64,000 bases of DNA. It comes from Nemertoderma westbladi (lineage: Eukaryota; Xenacoelomorpha; Nemertodermatida; Nemertodermatidae). Below are positions 1-12,093 of this stretch, piece by piece (position 1 is the first letter of the stretch; every line of letters begins with the position of its first letter). The notes beneath the pieces were generated by a model, which saw nothing but the letters and a program-made list of their open reading frames with translations, did not search any database and was not told the DNA's origin. Location: positions 1-64,000 of the forward strand of contig JAUCBJ010002904.1 in NCBI GenBank assembly GCA_032718475.1, in the 5' to 3' direction. Made by a program: the position numbers and the translations under genes.

Positions 1-783
1 GCTTAAATTATCGAAAGTATAAACTGTTACCTAATTAATCAATCGAATCGAAAGACAGCATTAACTCACTTAATTTAATTGCATTAATCATATTGTTTGT
101 ACTGTTATTTTACCGTCAGTTATTAATTGTACCTATTTGTTGATGGAAATATTGCTCTTTGGATAATACGGATAAATCACCCAAATTCCCAATTTTCTTG
201 ATACACTACAGGTTAGAGAGACCGGCTATACATAACAATTGCGATTTATATTAATGTGGTGTGTATTGAATCCAATGTTATTTAGCAGACCCTACGTGAG
301 TCAATTGCTGCTCTCTTTATGTGTGATCAAATATACTGACGGTCGGCAGAATAGTGTGTATGATTGTGATTGGTAACAAAGTATTTCCTAAAGAATACGC
401 TTTATGCTTCAATCATAAGCAGTATCGTTGCGTTTTAGTATAAGTCTTAGTTCTGTTTAAATAGATAAAGCGCCACGTCTTAAAGGAACTGTTAATATTT
501 CCCGAAAGCCAATAATATCTGTCAGAGATTAATTATTAACGATCTATCGAATAATACAGTAGGTATACACTGCAACCTTACACTGCAATAATAAAATTTA
601 AGCATCCGAATTCAGTCTCCCGGGTGTAGATCCATCGGGTGAATGATCGCGCATGGGCTGATTTCGGCTAGTGTTTTGCGTATTAGCATAAAATATTGTC
701 GTGTGCTAAAGTGGTTTTAATTAACTAAAAGACATATAAATTTTGGTAGGTTAAACTGCTAAAGGTCTTCAAAAGCGCGAACA
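1..783 (+). mobile_element. BEL/Pao LTR, 3' part, plus orientation, cut by window edge
   Basis: This stretch is the reverse complement, with divergence, of the LTR seen at 9066-10290 and 29388-30562. The block around 200-225 mirrors 9635-9660, and the end at 765-783 (finishing GCGCGAACA) is the complement of the LTR start TGTTCGCGC at 9066. It is therefore the downstream part of an LTR belonging to a third BEL copy on the plus strand, whose body lies to the left of the window, or a solo LTR. At 783/784 it abuts an interior point of the minus-strand LTR of copy A, so it was probably inserted into that LTR. I see no gene here. Confidence 0.75.
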
Positions 784-933
784 ATGTCCTCTAAAGTACA
801 CATACAGAAGAAATAGCTTTTATGTCCCCTAAAAACACCGGTACAGCAATGACACGGCCTTTTATGCCTGCTAAACCAACTACAGAGTACTTAACGGGGA
901 AAATAACCGGGCAATTCCGCAAAAGCTTTTACA
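784..933 (-). repeat. BEL copy A 3' LTR, remaining fragment
   Basis: The sequence matches the block at 10141-10290 almost base for base and ends in CTTTTACA, the complement of the LTR start TGTAAAAG. It is the inner part of the downstream (3') LTR of copy A. The rest of this LTR is interrupted at 783 by the oppositely oriented LTR and lies outside the window. Confidence 0.8.
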
Positions 934-1013
934 CCGCTCCCAGAAAATGGGATTTTAGTCTATAAAATATAAAAATCACAGTTTCTAAAATATAAAGATA
1001 CTCTAAACAGTTA

Positions 1014-2255
1014 GTTTTTCTTGCGCGGACGGCGTTTACGCAGTTTCTTGAGACTAGCAAGAGTCCTTTTCTCTTTGGAGCGAGCCACTTTACTAGGAGG
1101 GCTATAACTCCTGGGTGAAGGGTGCAATACAATTGCATCAGAAGGTTTAGGGTTACGGTCAGTGTCTCGTCCATTTCGATCTGCTTCTCCTCGAGCTGAT
1201 TTTCCTCCGCTTGTCGTTGGACACGCTCGTCCAAAACTCTCGCAGAGAATAGGGTTGTCTAAGCTCGATATCTTCTTAGAGATTCAAGATTTCCCAATCG
1301 AACTGAGATAAAGCCAATTCGTTTACCGCTTGGACTTGCAGTTATAACTTACGTTTATCTGAACAAACGCAGGTTTCCTTTCTGATCTTTGTAGAATAGC
1401 GTTTAACTCGTTTCGTACAACGTTCTCCTTCAACTTGATGAAGGGTTGTATCGCGTTAAACTGGGACGACCATACGGTTGAATGGTGATATTAGGTGTCC
1501 GCGTCCCAATACGGCTAGGTAAGATGGGCGGCTAGCTAGAGCTCGCTGCCGGAGTGTTACCGATTAATTGTTAGGGTAGCACTAGATCTTTGAACAGTGA
1601 ATACAGCTCGTGAGGATCTGGGATACCATCAGAATCGAAAGTCTGAGGTCTAATCAAGGAACGAGGTGGTCTGACCGAGTATTCCAGAACTATGATCGTA
1701 GGTTTACTCAAGGATCGTCTGAGTCGAGCGAGCGTAGGTGATATGTCGAACAAGTTTCGGTTTCCGTGGATGTTTATGTCTTTCCGTTTATTAGTTGGGT
1801 CTAGGGCATTTATCGTAATAATACCAAAGACGCACGTCTGGTAGGGGAAACGCGGATGATATTTATTTGTTGTTACAATGCTTCTATCAAGAATTCCAAA
1901 TCTACGTTAGAGTTACCGCGTCCATTTGTCTCTCTAATGTCTTTTCTTTCGAGTCGATTTCGAATAGAATTTTCGCATTCGAATTTCAGTTTATCGTTCC
2001 GACTCCGCTGGGTAGGATATATGTTCGACATAGTCCGTATTGTGTGAATCGATAGAATGGCCAATGGTTAAGAAGTCCATATACGTACTATTACGATGCG
2101 TGTAGCGAGCGGTGAATTTTCCATAGTCCAATTCACGCGTAAGTTGCTTCTAGGAAATCGTCGGTTCGATATCGCTATCAACAAACACTTGTAAAGGTAG
2201 AGTATATCGCTCCCCGATACCAAGACCATCTTCTATCAACTCCGTTATATCTGCT
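1014..2255 (-). pseudogene. BEL copy A ORF3 remnant
   Basis: The minus-strand translation gives the basic C-terminal tail of ORF3 (1014-1165, with a KEKRTLASLKKL-like stretch) fused at about 1166 to an N-terminal part related to residues near QRQAEENQLEEK of the copy B protein. Fragments continue upstream to about 2255. The exonuclease-like core and both zinc clusters present in copy B (30640-34831) are deleted. The ATG that opens ORF3 in copy B is ATA here, and several stops and frameshifts occur. It is non-functional and useful only as a second sample of the family. Confidence 0.7.
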
Positions 2256-3900
2256 ATATGAGTTTATTAATATTATAATGAGCTTATAATTAGGCTAGCG
2301 AGCGTCGCTGCCTACCCCAATCAGCCCCCGGACAGTGTAAGAGCCTCAGCGCAAATGTATCGTCGCCGCTGTGTTTTCCGCCAACGTGTAGCTACACAAC
2401 GACAACGACACTAGCACGAGTCACTCCACTGTCCGTCCCAAAGGCTTAGATACACTTCAGGTTCTTACTGGAGAGTTAGGGTTACTTTCACAATTGCGAC
2501 TCGCTACTGTAAACACACCTTAGTAGTAACATTCGCCTATAAACTCACAAATTCCACACACACAACTGTCACAAATTACACATACTCGGGCCATTTGTCC
2601 ATTAGTCAGTGCCTTCCAGAATGCCACGTTATTATTATGTATCCTTGGATACTAGCAGTGCGCTATTTATTTCTTACTATGCAATGGGGCAAGCTTTCTA
2701 TTGTTCTTTTTAACTTGCTTCTAATTCTAGCGTGGGTGTTACTATGGTGACATTATGGAAAGCTAGCGGTAGAATTAGGGTAATTCCAATGCATACTATT
2801 TAATAGGATGCTATTTAATAGTAATTCTTTAATGGTCCAATATCTCGTTTATATATGATTTTATAAATTTTATCGGCTATTGACTCATACATGGGAAATT
2901 CTCACACTCTAACACACTTAATAGGATGAATCTCCGCTCCCGTGATCTATTAATTAATGGGATTTTGGGAATGTTATAAATTGCACAGAATGACAATTTA
3001 TTAAATTTATTAAAATATGAATTCAAATTTATTCCCTGAAATTTTATTATTTGATAGTGCAATTGACACAATTTGATTCCAGAGCAGGTCTAGGGACATA
3101 GGATCCTTAATTCTATGAAAATTGTCTTTTAAGAGTATCGGTAAGTGCTACGATATCTTAATCGACTAGAATTGTTAAAGGATCTGAATTTTACAGATTT
3201 TGATTTATAGATTTATAAATATTAAATAATTAATATTTGAGATGGGCACCAATTTATTCCAGAACTTGTCTGGGGACGTTAACCACTGATTCTAGAATTT
3301 GTCTTTCAAGTAAATCGGTGGGTGCCGCAATATCTTAATCGACTAGAATTACAGATGGTCAAAAGGTTTAACAGATTTATTTTGCGTTTTACGCTACTGT
3401 TAAAGGGACATCACGCTACTATATGTATTATTTAATAAACGGTATGAGAGCAATATCGCACGAAGCAATGTCAGTGAGAAGAGGCAAGTCGTTTCCAAGG
3501 TCTACCCAGAGCTTGGTTTAGCCGAGACACGAGGATCTGAACTTTGCATTCCTAATACTCTGCCTACCAATAATACTTGAATATAGTAGTGGCTTTATTG
3601 TACTTTAATAAGTACAGACATTTCATCTTACTGTAGTCACGTATTTATAATATGATACGGACAGTAAGGAAAGAGAAAAATAATTATTTCTCGCCGTCGC
3701 ACTAAATATATATTATAAGTAATTACGTACGTAATAAACACTAATATATTGCACTAATCTACTAAATAATCACTAAAATAACATTCTACTAAATAAAATT
3801 AAAGAAAACGATTATAATAAAATTACATAATAATACATACACAAATATAAAATAAAAACAAATATAAAATGATATAGTCACACGCCCACTCCATATGTTA
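2256..3900. other. BEL copy A pol-ORF3 spacer with direct repeats
   Basis: No supportable gene. The stretch is collinear with 34832-36265 plus 45258-45440 of copy B, so it is native element sequence between pol and ORF3. It contains a pair of diverged direct repeats (about 3062-3175 and 3240-3350), each running from TTTATTCCAGA through a TATCGGT core to ATCTTAATCGACTAGAATT. The same pair occurs in copy B. Its conservation in both copies suggests a structural or regulatory role, which I infer only. Confidence 0.6.
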
Positions 3901-4742
3901 TTATGTTATGGAGTCCCTAGATATTTGTCGGATTAGGGAAGTGGTCGTAGGAAGAGTATCTTGCCTTCCATAGTTTCCGGACAGTTTTCGGTCTATTTCC
4001 AGTAAACATAAACGACCAGCTGGGCGATTGAGTTGTTGTGTTACTTTCTCCGCTCCCTTGGCCTGTCTAATCTCCGCCGTGGTAAGATGAGGAGGCCATT
4101 CTTCTTCTTCTTTACTTAAGAAGTCGGATCCACCTAACCAGCCTGGAGTATCTATCAGTTCTTGAGGAGTTGCTCCTCTGGAAGCAATGTCGGCTGGATT
4201 AATCGTCCCAAGGCTATGTCTCCATTGATCTACATTGGAGTTAATATCGTCATTATCTGAGGAGTATGGTGTTCCCTCAGTTGGATTGTCCACATCACTG
4301 CTCTCCACTTCCCATTCCTTTACTTGGTATACCTGTTGTTGAGGTAATCTCTCTTTGAGAGTTCTACGGGAAGGGCCAGTGAAGTACCAACCTACTCTAG
4401 TTCTTACCGCATAGGTTTGTAGTGGCTGCGGTTGAGCAGGCCATTTCTCCAATGTCTCGAGCGCCTCATGCGCGTTTTGGCCGATGAGTATTTGCACTCC
4501 AGGATAATCTGTCTGGAATCGAGGTATCTTAAGCTGTTGGATGCTCTCGTCCTCGTCCCAGTTATAAGGTTCTACTTGGGTAGTAGCGAAGTTCTTTATA
4601 GCCACCATTTTTACTGACCTTATACTTTGTGCTCCTAATTTATCCTGGGGGGTGGACAACTCACCTACATAGTAATCTGCCGTTATGGTAGATTTCCAAA
4701 CCTGCATAATTCCGGACATATTCAACTTAGTTCGGAACTAAG
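3901..4742 (-). pseudogene. BEL copy A pol remnant
   Basis: The minus-strand frame is open for 274 codons. It starts in the region downstream of the aspartic protease (MNMSGIMQVWKS matches copy B near 53200) and jumps at about 4250 to a segment just after RNase H (residues GTINPADIASRGATPQ, copy B near 50900). It then jumps at about 4050 to the extreme C-terminus of the integrase (ending at 45441 in copy B). RT, RNase H and the integrase core are missing. The joins keep the frame open, so it could encode a short internally deleted protein, but with no catalytic function. Confidence 0.8.
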
Positions 4743-6816
4743 GAACTTTCGGGGGGCTACTAATTTTGCTTACAAATACTTAGCTATGTTATCCTTGTTA
4801 CCATACCTGATGTTTAATGTATCCCAAACTTGTCTTAATCCATCTGGATGTCCAATAAACTTTAACGCCATTAACTTGGGAGGTCCTTCCAAGCACTTGA
4901 TGAGGAATCTAAGTTTCTCTCCGTTAGATAGTACAGAGCTGTATGCTATCTTTGTAATATTCATTGAAAGGTAACCATTTCATCTCATCTCCATTGAATT
5001 TGACGATTTCTCCCACTTTGACCGCTTGGACGGCTTCTGTTCTAGCCATCTGACGCGTAAAGCTTTCTTGGGCCATCGTGTTATTTAATATCGAATTATC
5101 GGTATATAAATTTCCCGGATTATTATCAGGTCTATAGGGAATATCATCAACAACAGGTTTATAATCACCCTTAATAGGGTTTGCTATAGGAGTTTCTACT
5201 TCACTAGCAGTATAGATGCGTGTAGGCTCCACACCTTGCGCATGTAATACTTCAGACCTAACAGGTTGACACAATGTTACAGGGGGTATTGGTATACCCT
5301 TTTGTATATTGACTAATTTGTCGCTTTCTAGCGCGATACTTTGCTGCACTTCTTGCAATTCTAACATACTTTCCCTTACTGTTCCCTTGAGTTGGTGGAC
5401 AGTCTCCTGCATCTGTCCGAGCAGGAGATTCATCCCCCGCCGTCCCTCCTCTACCCACTCGACCGCCGAAGCGGGAGTCGCCAACATTGTAGCGGGCCGA
5501 CGCGGGACGACGGGAGACAAATCTTTGATTTCTCTCTCAGTGTCCAGGACAGGGATATTCGCATGGACTGTTCTACCGGGTACAGGCAGTGTAGTACTGT
5601 GTAGAGGGAATTTAGAGTTAAGCTCTGGAAGTACAGGGGTCTCTAGCACAGGAGTGGCTTTGGGAACGACAGGCCTAATTATTTCAGGCTCATCAACTAT
5701 AGTAGGGAGTCTTTTGACCTTAATAATTTGGTCTGTGGGTTCTGTACTACATAAGTCTGTGCTAGCTAGTTGTCTTCAAACCGCTGGGGGCAAATCAGGC
5801 AATTTGTGATGGTGAGATGTTTTTCTACGCCTGCTTAGACGAGATCTATTTCCTCCGCCTTCAGGATCGGTGGTATCGCCTTCCTCCGATGATGTGTATC
5901 CTTGGCGTTTGGGAGTAGATCGACTCATCATCTGCATTTGACTAGCAGTTAACTGTTTATTTATGCAGTCTTGCGTCTCTTGCAGATTTTCCAACTCCAG
6001 TTGGGTAGTCTCCTCAGACGCTCTCCGTTCTGCTTCTGCCACTGCCTTTGCCGCCATTGCCATCTTTCTTTCCACTTCTGCTTCTGCCATTGCCGCTGCT
6101 ACTGCTGCTGCCTTTCGGTCCTCTATCTGTTTTTTCTTTATTTGTTCTTCTTGGACTCTAGCGAGGCGGAGTCGTTCATCAAATTTAGCTTGGTTCGCAG
6201 CTAACATTTCCGCATCGATTGCGTCCAACACAAGCTTGGTTCCTTCACTATTAGGGCGAAGTCCAGACAGTCGTCTCCTCAACTCTTCGTCTCCTAGGAA
6301 TCGCTGATAGTCTGACAGATAGATGTCAATGGCGTCTCTAGTTCGCGGCTTCTCTGCTGCTGTTAATTCGCTTTCCACTTCGCTTTCCACTTCGCTTTCC
6401 ACTTGAGAAGAAGTAGCGTCGGTTGATTCTTCATAGGTTGGCCGCTCATCATAAACCGTATCCGCCATCTTCGCTCCGCGTTCGGGCGTCCGCTCAACAG
6501 TATCCGAACTACTGAAGCTATCGGGCCGCTGAGAACTAGGTTCTTGGCTAGGAGGTTGCTGCTGTTTTATAGCTTCTTCTTGATCCCGCTTGACTTGGGC
6601 CCGAGTGCCTATGGCAGACCAACGGCGCTTCACTAACTTCGCAAATTGCGAAATCGCTTCTACCAACCTAGGTTCTGACACAACCACTGCAGGGGTTGCC
6701 CTTCTTACAGTATGAGGGGTTTCAGACCTCGGTCTGGGATTCTCTACACTTTGATCTGAGAAACAGGCTGTTGTTTCTAGGAGACTATCTGACAGAGTTT
6801 GCCTTGTGTCAGCCAT
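4743..6816 (-). pseudogene. BEL copy A gag remnant
   Basis: The gag begins at the ATG ending at 6816 (MADTRQTLSD, matching MADTKQNLSD of copy B). It includes an Ala/Glu/Arg-rich coiled-coil stretch (about 5985-6180). A TGA at 5776-5778 interrupts the frame; the sequence then continues through 4924-5649 and, after a frame change, to 4770. Compared with copy B it lacks about 150 codons near residues 110-270 and the whole C-terminal part with the CCHC zinc knuckles. It is a broken capsid/nucleocapsid gene. Confidence 0.8.
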
Positions 6817-9065
6817 GTTTGATTGTACAGTTGAATGCCTACTGCTATATTACAGTTAAAGCAAGTCTAGTAATTCAGTGTCACTGTTAGCCTAACAATT
6901 AATTACCGATACTGCTACTCAGTGTAGCGTGATATGTATATAATATATTAGAATACCGGTATGCTTATAGTATATATATAAGTATTATTACAGACTAGAT
7001 TTGTCACAGAGTACCGGTATATAATTTTAGCACAAATATATATAAATATATAATAGGCCTATCGTGAATACCGGTATACAGCTGACACTTATAGTATATA
7101 TAAGTATAATTATTACAGACTAGAATTAATTACAGAATACCGGTATGATTTCAGCCTAAATTTATAGAATAAATATAATAAGCCTATTGTAAATACCGGT
7201 ATGTCAATTATTTTAAAAAATAATTGAATTTCTGAATGTTAGGGGTTACTTGGTTACTTTACTTACTTTATTACCGTTATTTAAGCAGCAGTCCAACTGA
7301 TATTAAGACCTAAGTGTTGTATAACAGGCCTACTATTTTATTAATAGATTTAGTGGATTTATATGTACCCGTATGAGGGGTTTTGTTACAATATTGAAAT
7401 AGATGTTATTATTTCTGGGAATTAATCACTACACAAAAGCTGTGCGCTCTCAGTGAAGTGCTACTTATTGGACACTAAAACAAATAATTCTACTTCCTAA
7501 GTTACTTATCTACGAATTACTTACGATACGGGTGAGATTAAATCTCTAATTAAACACAACAAAATATTACGTACGAAATTTTAGGGTAATTTTACAGGGA
7601 ACTACAAACCAGTCTAACAGAGTGTTAGATTTTCTGGTTATTACAACGGACAGGATACTACGGTATTTGAAAATAATAAGTTGTAGTAAATACACTGTGT
7701 TGTCCAGATAGGAAAATACCACCGTCTGACGACCTATAGCCGTATCGCTATAGGTACTACGTTATGTATCACGGAGTGTCCCTACCTAGAAGTTAATTAC
7801 CGCGGTCTACCAGAACCAACGTGCCTATTAACCACTTTACAACACAAATATACTGCCTACACACTAATTACCTTCGGAAAGCACTGTACACTAAACCCTA
7901 AATTAGGTACAAGTACTGGTACAACAAATAATCAGTAGTTAAAAATACTTGAACAGCTAAAAGAACCACGGCATCTGCTGGAGTGACCGGTGCACAAAAT
8001 CACCAGTCTTTACCTACGCCAAGCAGCCCGTGTAGTACTGGGGTTAATTTAACTATAACGGTATATATAACAAGCACAATTACTGTAGGAATAAACTTAG
8101 GGATATGAATGTTGCGAATAATCGCATAAACTCTGAATAATAAATATTACGCTACCCGTACAGAATACTCAAACAAAATACAAACCAAACGCTGGCAGAC
8201 TACCATCAAGCCTAAATAAACTACAGTATGTGCAGATTCCAAAATGGTTAGTTAGTATACGTTCTAACACGGTAGTACGACTTATTCTTTAGGAGGGGGT
8301 TGAAATTACAACTCAAGATGCCCCAACTTACTAACTGGCACTTTATCGGACAGACTCTACACACGCAGCAATCTCTTCAGACCTAATAACAGCTAGACAA
8401 CAATCCAGCCTACAAAATATCTGAGTAATAACTATTACGGTACCTGAACAGACCACACAAACAAACACAGGCTAAAACGCTGGCAGACTACTATCAAGCC
8501 TAAATAAACTACAGTATATGCAGATTCCGAAATGGTTAGTTAGTATGCGTTCTAACACGGTAGTACGACTTATTCTTTAGGAGGGGGTTGACCTTACAGC
8601 TCTGGCTGCCCCTACTTCCTAACCGGCACTTTATCGGACAGACTCTACATGCACTGCAATCCGTTCAGACCTAACAACAGTCAGAACAACAGTCCAGCCT
8701 ACAAATTATCTGTACAATCTGAGCAGGGTTACACGCCTTCTGCTCAATATTATCCTACTAGTAAATAAAACTGACAGAAATAGACCTAAGTAAAATCCCA
8801 ATAAAAACCAGGCGTCCCCGATTTAATATCGAGACCTACCGGTATATAATTATCAAAATCGAATAATACTGCTGTACCTGTACTGCTGTAAGTACCGGTC
8901 CAGATGATCAGGCAGTCAGGCCTACTGGTTACCGGTCGACCGGTACTTTAGTCTTGATCGCTTACGCCGCAATCAAGATCCTACAAACTGTTATTGTTCT
9001 TACCAGAACAATATTAAACTGTATTTATTGCCTACACTGCAATCAAGAATTTTACAAACGGTTAT
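6817..9065 (-). other. BEL copy A leader (5' untranslated region)
   Basis: This lies between the 5' LTR and the gag ATG and has no coding region I can support. It is AT-rich and homologous to 57115-58553 of copy B. At 6950-7205 it holds short subrepeats that each include a TACCGGTAT palindrome and a TATATATAAGTAT stretch. I could not identify a canonical TGG primer-binding site directly next to the LTR at 9065. Confidence 0.6.
8191..8720. repeat. 289-bp tandem duplication in the copy A leader
   Basis: Two tandem copies begin with GCTGGCAGACTAC at 8191 and at 8479, giving a period of 288-289 bp. Both contain TTTAGGAGGGGGTTGA and a CTTTATCGGACAGACTC block. Copy B has only one version of the second half (58130-58270), so the duplication is specific to copy A. 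Confidence 0.8.
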
Positions 9066-10290
9066 TGTTCGCGCTTTTAAGACCTTTGGCAGTTTAACCC
9101 GCCAAATCTATATGTCTTCTAGGTTATAAATCTACTCCAGCCTATGACAAGTATTGAACACCTATAATAATTCTAACATTAGCCAAAGCCAGTCTGTGCG
9201 CGACCATTCACCCGCTGGATATACCCGGGAGACTGGATTTGGATGCTTTAATTTGATTGCGGTGCAGGCCTACCGTACTATTCGATTGATCGTTAATATA
9301 TAATCTCTGACGAATATTATTCACTTTCGGGAAATATTAGCAGTTCCTTTAGTTCCTTTAGTGGCGCTCTATCTATTTAAACAGAGCTATGACTTACACT
9401 ATACACAACAGTATGTCTTATAGATCACCAAAGTGCATTCTTTAGGAAATGCTTTGTTACTCGGTCAAGCACACACAGACTATTGCACACAACTGCACAC
9501 TGAATTGCCGACATTCACTGATTTTAATCATATATAAAGAGAATAACAACCGACATTTGGAGGGCCTATTAAGTAGCATTGAACTCACTACAAACCACGA
9601 TAATATATGTCGCAAATTGTTATATGTAACCGGTCTCTCTAACCTTAGTGTATCAAGAAGATTGGGTTTTCGGATCGTTATCAATATTCTTCCCAATAAT
9701 AATATGTAAACGAATGATACAATTAACAACACAGTAAATAGCAGTAAATAATGCGGCAAAAAGCAGTTTACGTCAGGGTGCTTAATCAGATGCCGAGGTG
9801 CAAAACCGTGATAACCGTTTGATGATCTTATAATTAAAGACGCTCTAATGTCAGAAAACATTCCCCGGCCGGTGTTCTAGGCGTGGGGGAAACGTCAGTA
9901 CTGAACCCTGTAATTCTGCTGTACAGCTTTTACACAAAGAGGGAATCTCTGATTGGTCGAATGGCAAAGAGCTCCACGTGGACACAGCTGATAGATGTCG
10001 TCATTTTGAGCTGAGCAGAACAAAGAACCAAGGCAAGGCTCCGGGCAAGCTACACGTGTAAAGCTCAGCCGTTAGCTGTCGTCATAGTAACGACAATGTT
10101 TCAAGAGGATCTAGGGCGTTGCGTCATAGAATTGCTAATTATGTCCTCTAAAGTACACATACAGAAGAAATAGCTTTTATGTCCCCTAAAAACACCGGTA
10201 CAGCAATGACACGGCCTTTTATGCCTGCTAAACCAACTACAGAGTACTTTACGGGGAAAATAACCGGGCAATTCCGCAAAAGCTTTTACA
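9066..10290 (-). repeat. BEL copy A 5' LTR
   Basis: On the minus strand the LTR starts TGTAAAAGC (10290) and ends GCGCGAACA (9066), the TG...CA form of LTRs. It is 1,225 bp and related to, but clearly diverged from, the copy B LTRs (29388-30562 and 58554-59755). The shared inner blocks include a CGGTCTCTCTAACCTT motif and an AAGAGAATA(G/A)CAACCGACA motif. The flank after 10290 starts GCTGC; the matching duplicate on the other side lies outside the window. Confidence 0.9.
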
Positions 10291-10292
10291 GC

Positions 10293-10507
10293 TGCCTAAC
10301 TCACCCTCGCACTCTGATTGGATAATCCAATCTAGCCTCCCTCTATAATAGCCCCCCCCCCCCCCGTTCACCACATTCCCATTCATTCTCTAATTTTTAT
10401 TTCGAAAAGTTGTGTTTATTTTCATAAAAGTTTTATTTATTTAAAATTTTATAAAATCATTTAGCTAAAATTCAATATTATTAATTGATATTGCTATATA
10501 ATGCATA
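10293..10507 (+). promoter_or_regulatory. Promoter-like block, first copy
   Basis: This is about 215 bp nearly identical to 12563-12775. It has CCAAT-type GATTGG, a TATA-like CTATAATAGCCC, a C-rich tract and AT-rich sequence, and it ends in ATATAATGCATA. The downstream continuation after the non-LTR insertion (12069-12093) reads ATGCATAGACATGA, identical to the start codon region of the zinc-finger gene at 12762. It then switches to the 22-bp repeat array. It therefore belongs to a truncated neighbouring copy of the outer TIR element, not to BEL. Confidence 0.6.
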
Positions 10508-12068
10508 CTACTACTACTACTAGGTCGAGCGAACTCGGACAGTGGAAATGAGATCCTTCCAGGCTTCCCGATTCTCCATAGTTTTCGCAATTTCTAAGTT
10601 GATCTATATATGTAATGGCAGGTCGTCCACGACTTGCCATTTCCATGAGTTGGTTGCCAGAGAAGTAGATCTGGTATGACCTCGTCTTTACTTCGCCAGC
10701 AGTGCCTACTGAATCTTAATCTGCGTTCACGGAGGGTGGTTGATACAGGTGGTATTGTACCATAAAGCTCGGCGTTTGTCATGTGTTGTCTCCAGCTGAT
10801 GTTTCGGGCTGCCCTTAGTACTGTAGTAGTGTTGTGAAGCAACCATCAATTCGTTGTTCAAGTGATTTAGTCAGTGTCCAGGTCTCACCCCCGTATAAAA
10901 ATACACTTTCCACTGTGGCTCGAAAGAACTTAGTCTTCAGGTGCCTGGAGAGATCTGATTTCCAGATTGTATCCATTTTTGATAGAGCTACCCAAGCATT
11001 ATTATCAATGGTTGTCAAGTTTCCATCAACATTAAAGGTCATGAATTCGGTCTTGGTAGCATTTATATGCAATCCAACCTCCTTAGCAGCCCTCTCCACT
11101 TTATTTAGTAGAAGCTGTGCATCTGCATCATTTTCCCTCTATGGATGGAGTCGAATGCCTTCTTGAAGTCCACAAAAGTCATGACTGCGGGGAGATTCTT
11201 TGACTTAATTCCTTCAATCAGTCTCCGTAGTGCAAGTATCTGAGCTATTGTTGATCTACTTGGTCGAAATCCGTTTTGGCTCTTACGCAGTAGTTTCTCT
11301 ATGTGAGGCCCAATCCTATATAGAATCATTTTATTGTGTATTTTGGCAGCTACCACAAGCAGACAGATCCCACGATAGTTTGTCGGTATGCCGAGGTCTC
11401 CTTTCTTGGAGTTGACCTTTAGTCCAAATTGGTGGTGGCTTTTCCCCTTTTAACATCCGGTTGCAAACATTCAATAATGGTCTATTTAGCACTCCGGTTT
11501 TCCATACCTCCGCTGGGATTCCATCTAATCCACTCGCTTTATTATTGGACATGCCTTTAATGCTTCTTTGGAGTTCGGCAGGTGTGAAGTCCCCTGTTTC
11601 TATAGGTAGTGTCTTGTCATATATTTTCCTTGTAGGGCTGACCTCGATGTTTGGTGGCTGCCCAAGCAAGTTGCTGAAGTGATTTTTCCACTTCCCAACA
11701 CGTTCTTCAGGACTATCGGCTTTGAGGCGCCCCTTTGCACAACTTTTCCGACCAGATACCTCATTTACAGTTTGTCAGGTAAGTCTTGATTGTTGCTCTG
11801 TATGTGAGCAGTTGTAATTGCTTCAGTTTTATCCTGTATGTACTTTTCCTGGCTGATGTTGTAGGCCAATTTAAGATTATCCTTAGCTTTCTCAACCTTG
11901 TTAATGTTTTCGGTTGTTGGTTGTTCGGTTTTAACTTTGTAGGCTATCTTAAGATCTTCTCTCTTACAAGTAACCTCAGAGTTTTGCCATGGCACATACT
12001 GTTTTCGTTTAGGTTTCTGGGGGATATGCCTCTTAGCTGATTCCTTGTGGGCTGTTATTATATTCTGG
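10508..12068 (-). pseudogene. Truncated APE-type non-LTR reverse transcriptase
   Basis: Minus-strand fragments read as a non-LTR RT. They include an RT-0/1 segment (NKASGLDGIPAEVWK, about 11540), motif A (FVDFKKAFDSIHR, about 11150), a C-terminal RT/thumb region (ETWTLTKSLEQRID) and the conserved tail RERRLRFSRHCWRSK (about 10700). The region that should hold the catalytic YADD is deleted at about 11100-11115, and frames shift several times. A 13-bp target duplication TATATAATGCATA flanks it (10495-10507 and 12069-12081). Its 3' end at 10508 has a (TAG)n tail in sense orientation, as expected from target-primed reverse transcription. The clade is uncertain (CR1/L2/RTE-like). Confidence 0.8.
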
Positions 12069-12093
12069 TATATAATGCATAGACATGAGGCAC

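Larger units (their letters stand above)
784..10290 (-). mobile_element. BEL/Pao LTR retrotransposon copy A, internally deleted
   Basis: On the minus strand the order is 5' LTR (9066-10290), long leader, gag remnant, pol remnant, spacer, ORF3 remnant and 3' LTR fragment. Each part has a homologue in the fuller copy B (29388-59755). Copy A has lost the centre of gag, nearly all of RT, RNase H and integrase, and the centre of ORF3, while keeping termini, leader and gene ends. It cannot encode a polymerase, so it would be a non-autonomous derivative. The duplicated target site cannot be tested because the left LTR is interrupted at the window edge. Confidence 0.85.

Noticed and set aside
5309-5809. 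Plus-strand 166-aa ORF in the gag region
   Set aside because: It is the antisense shadow of the copy A gag and has no codon or domain support.
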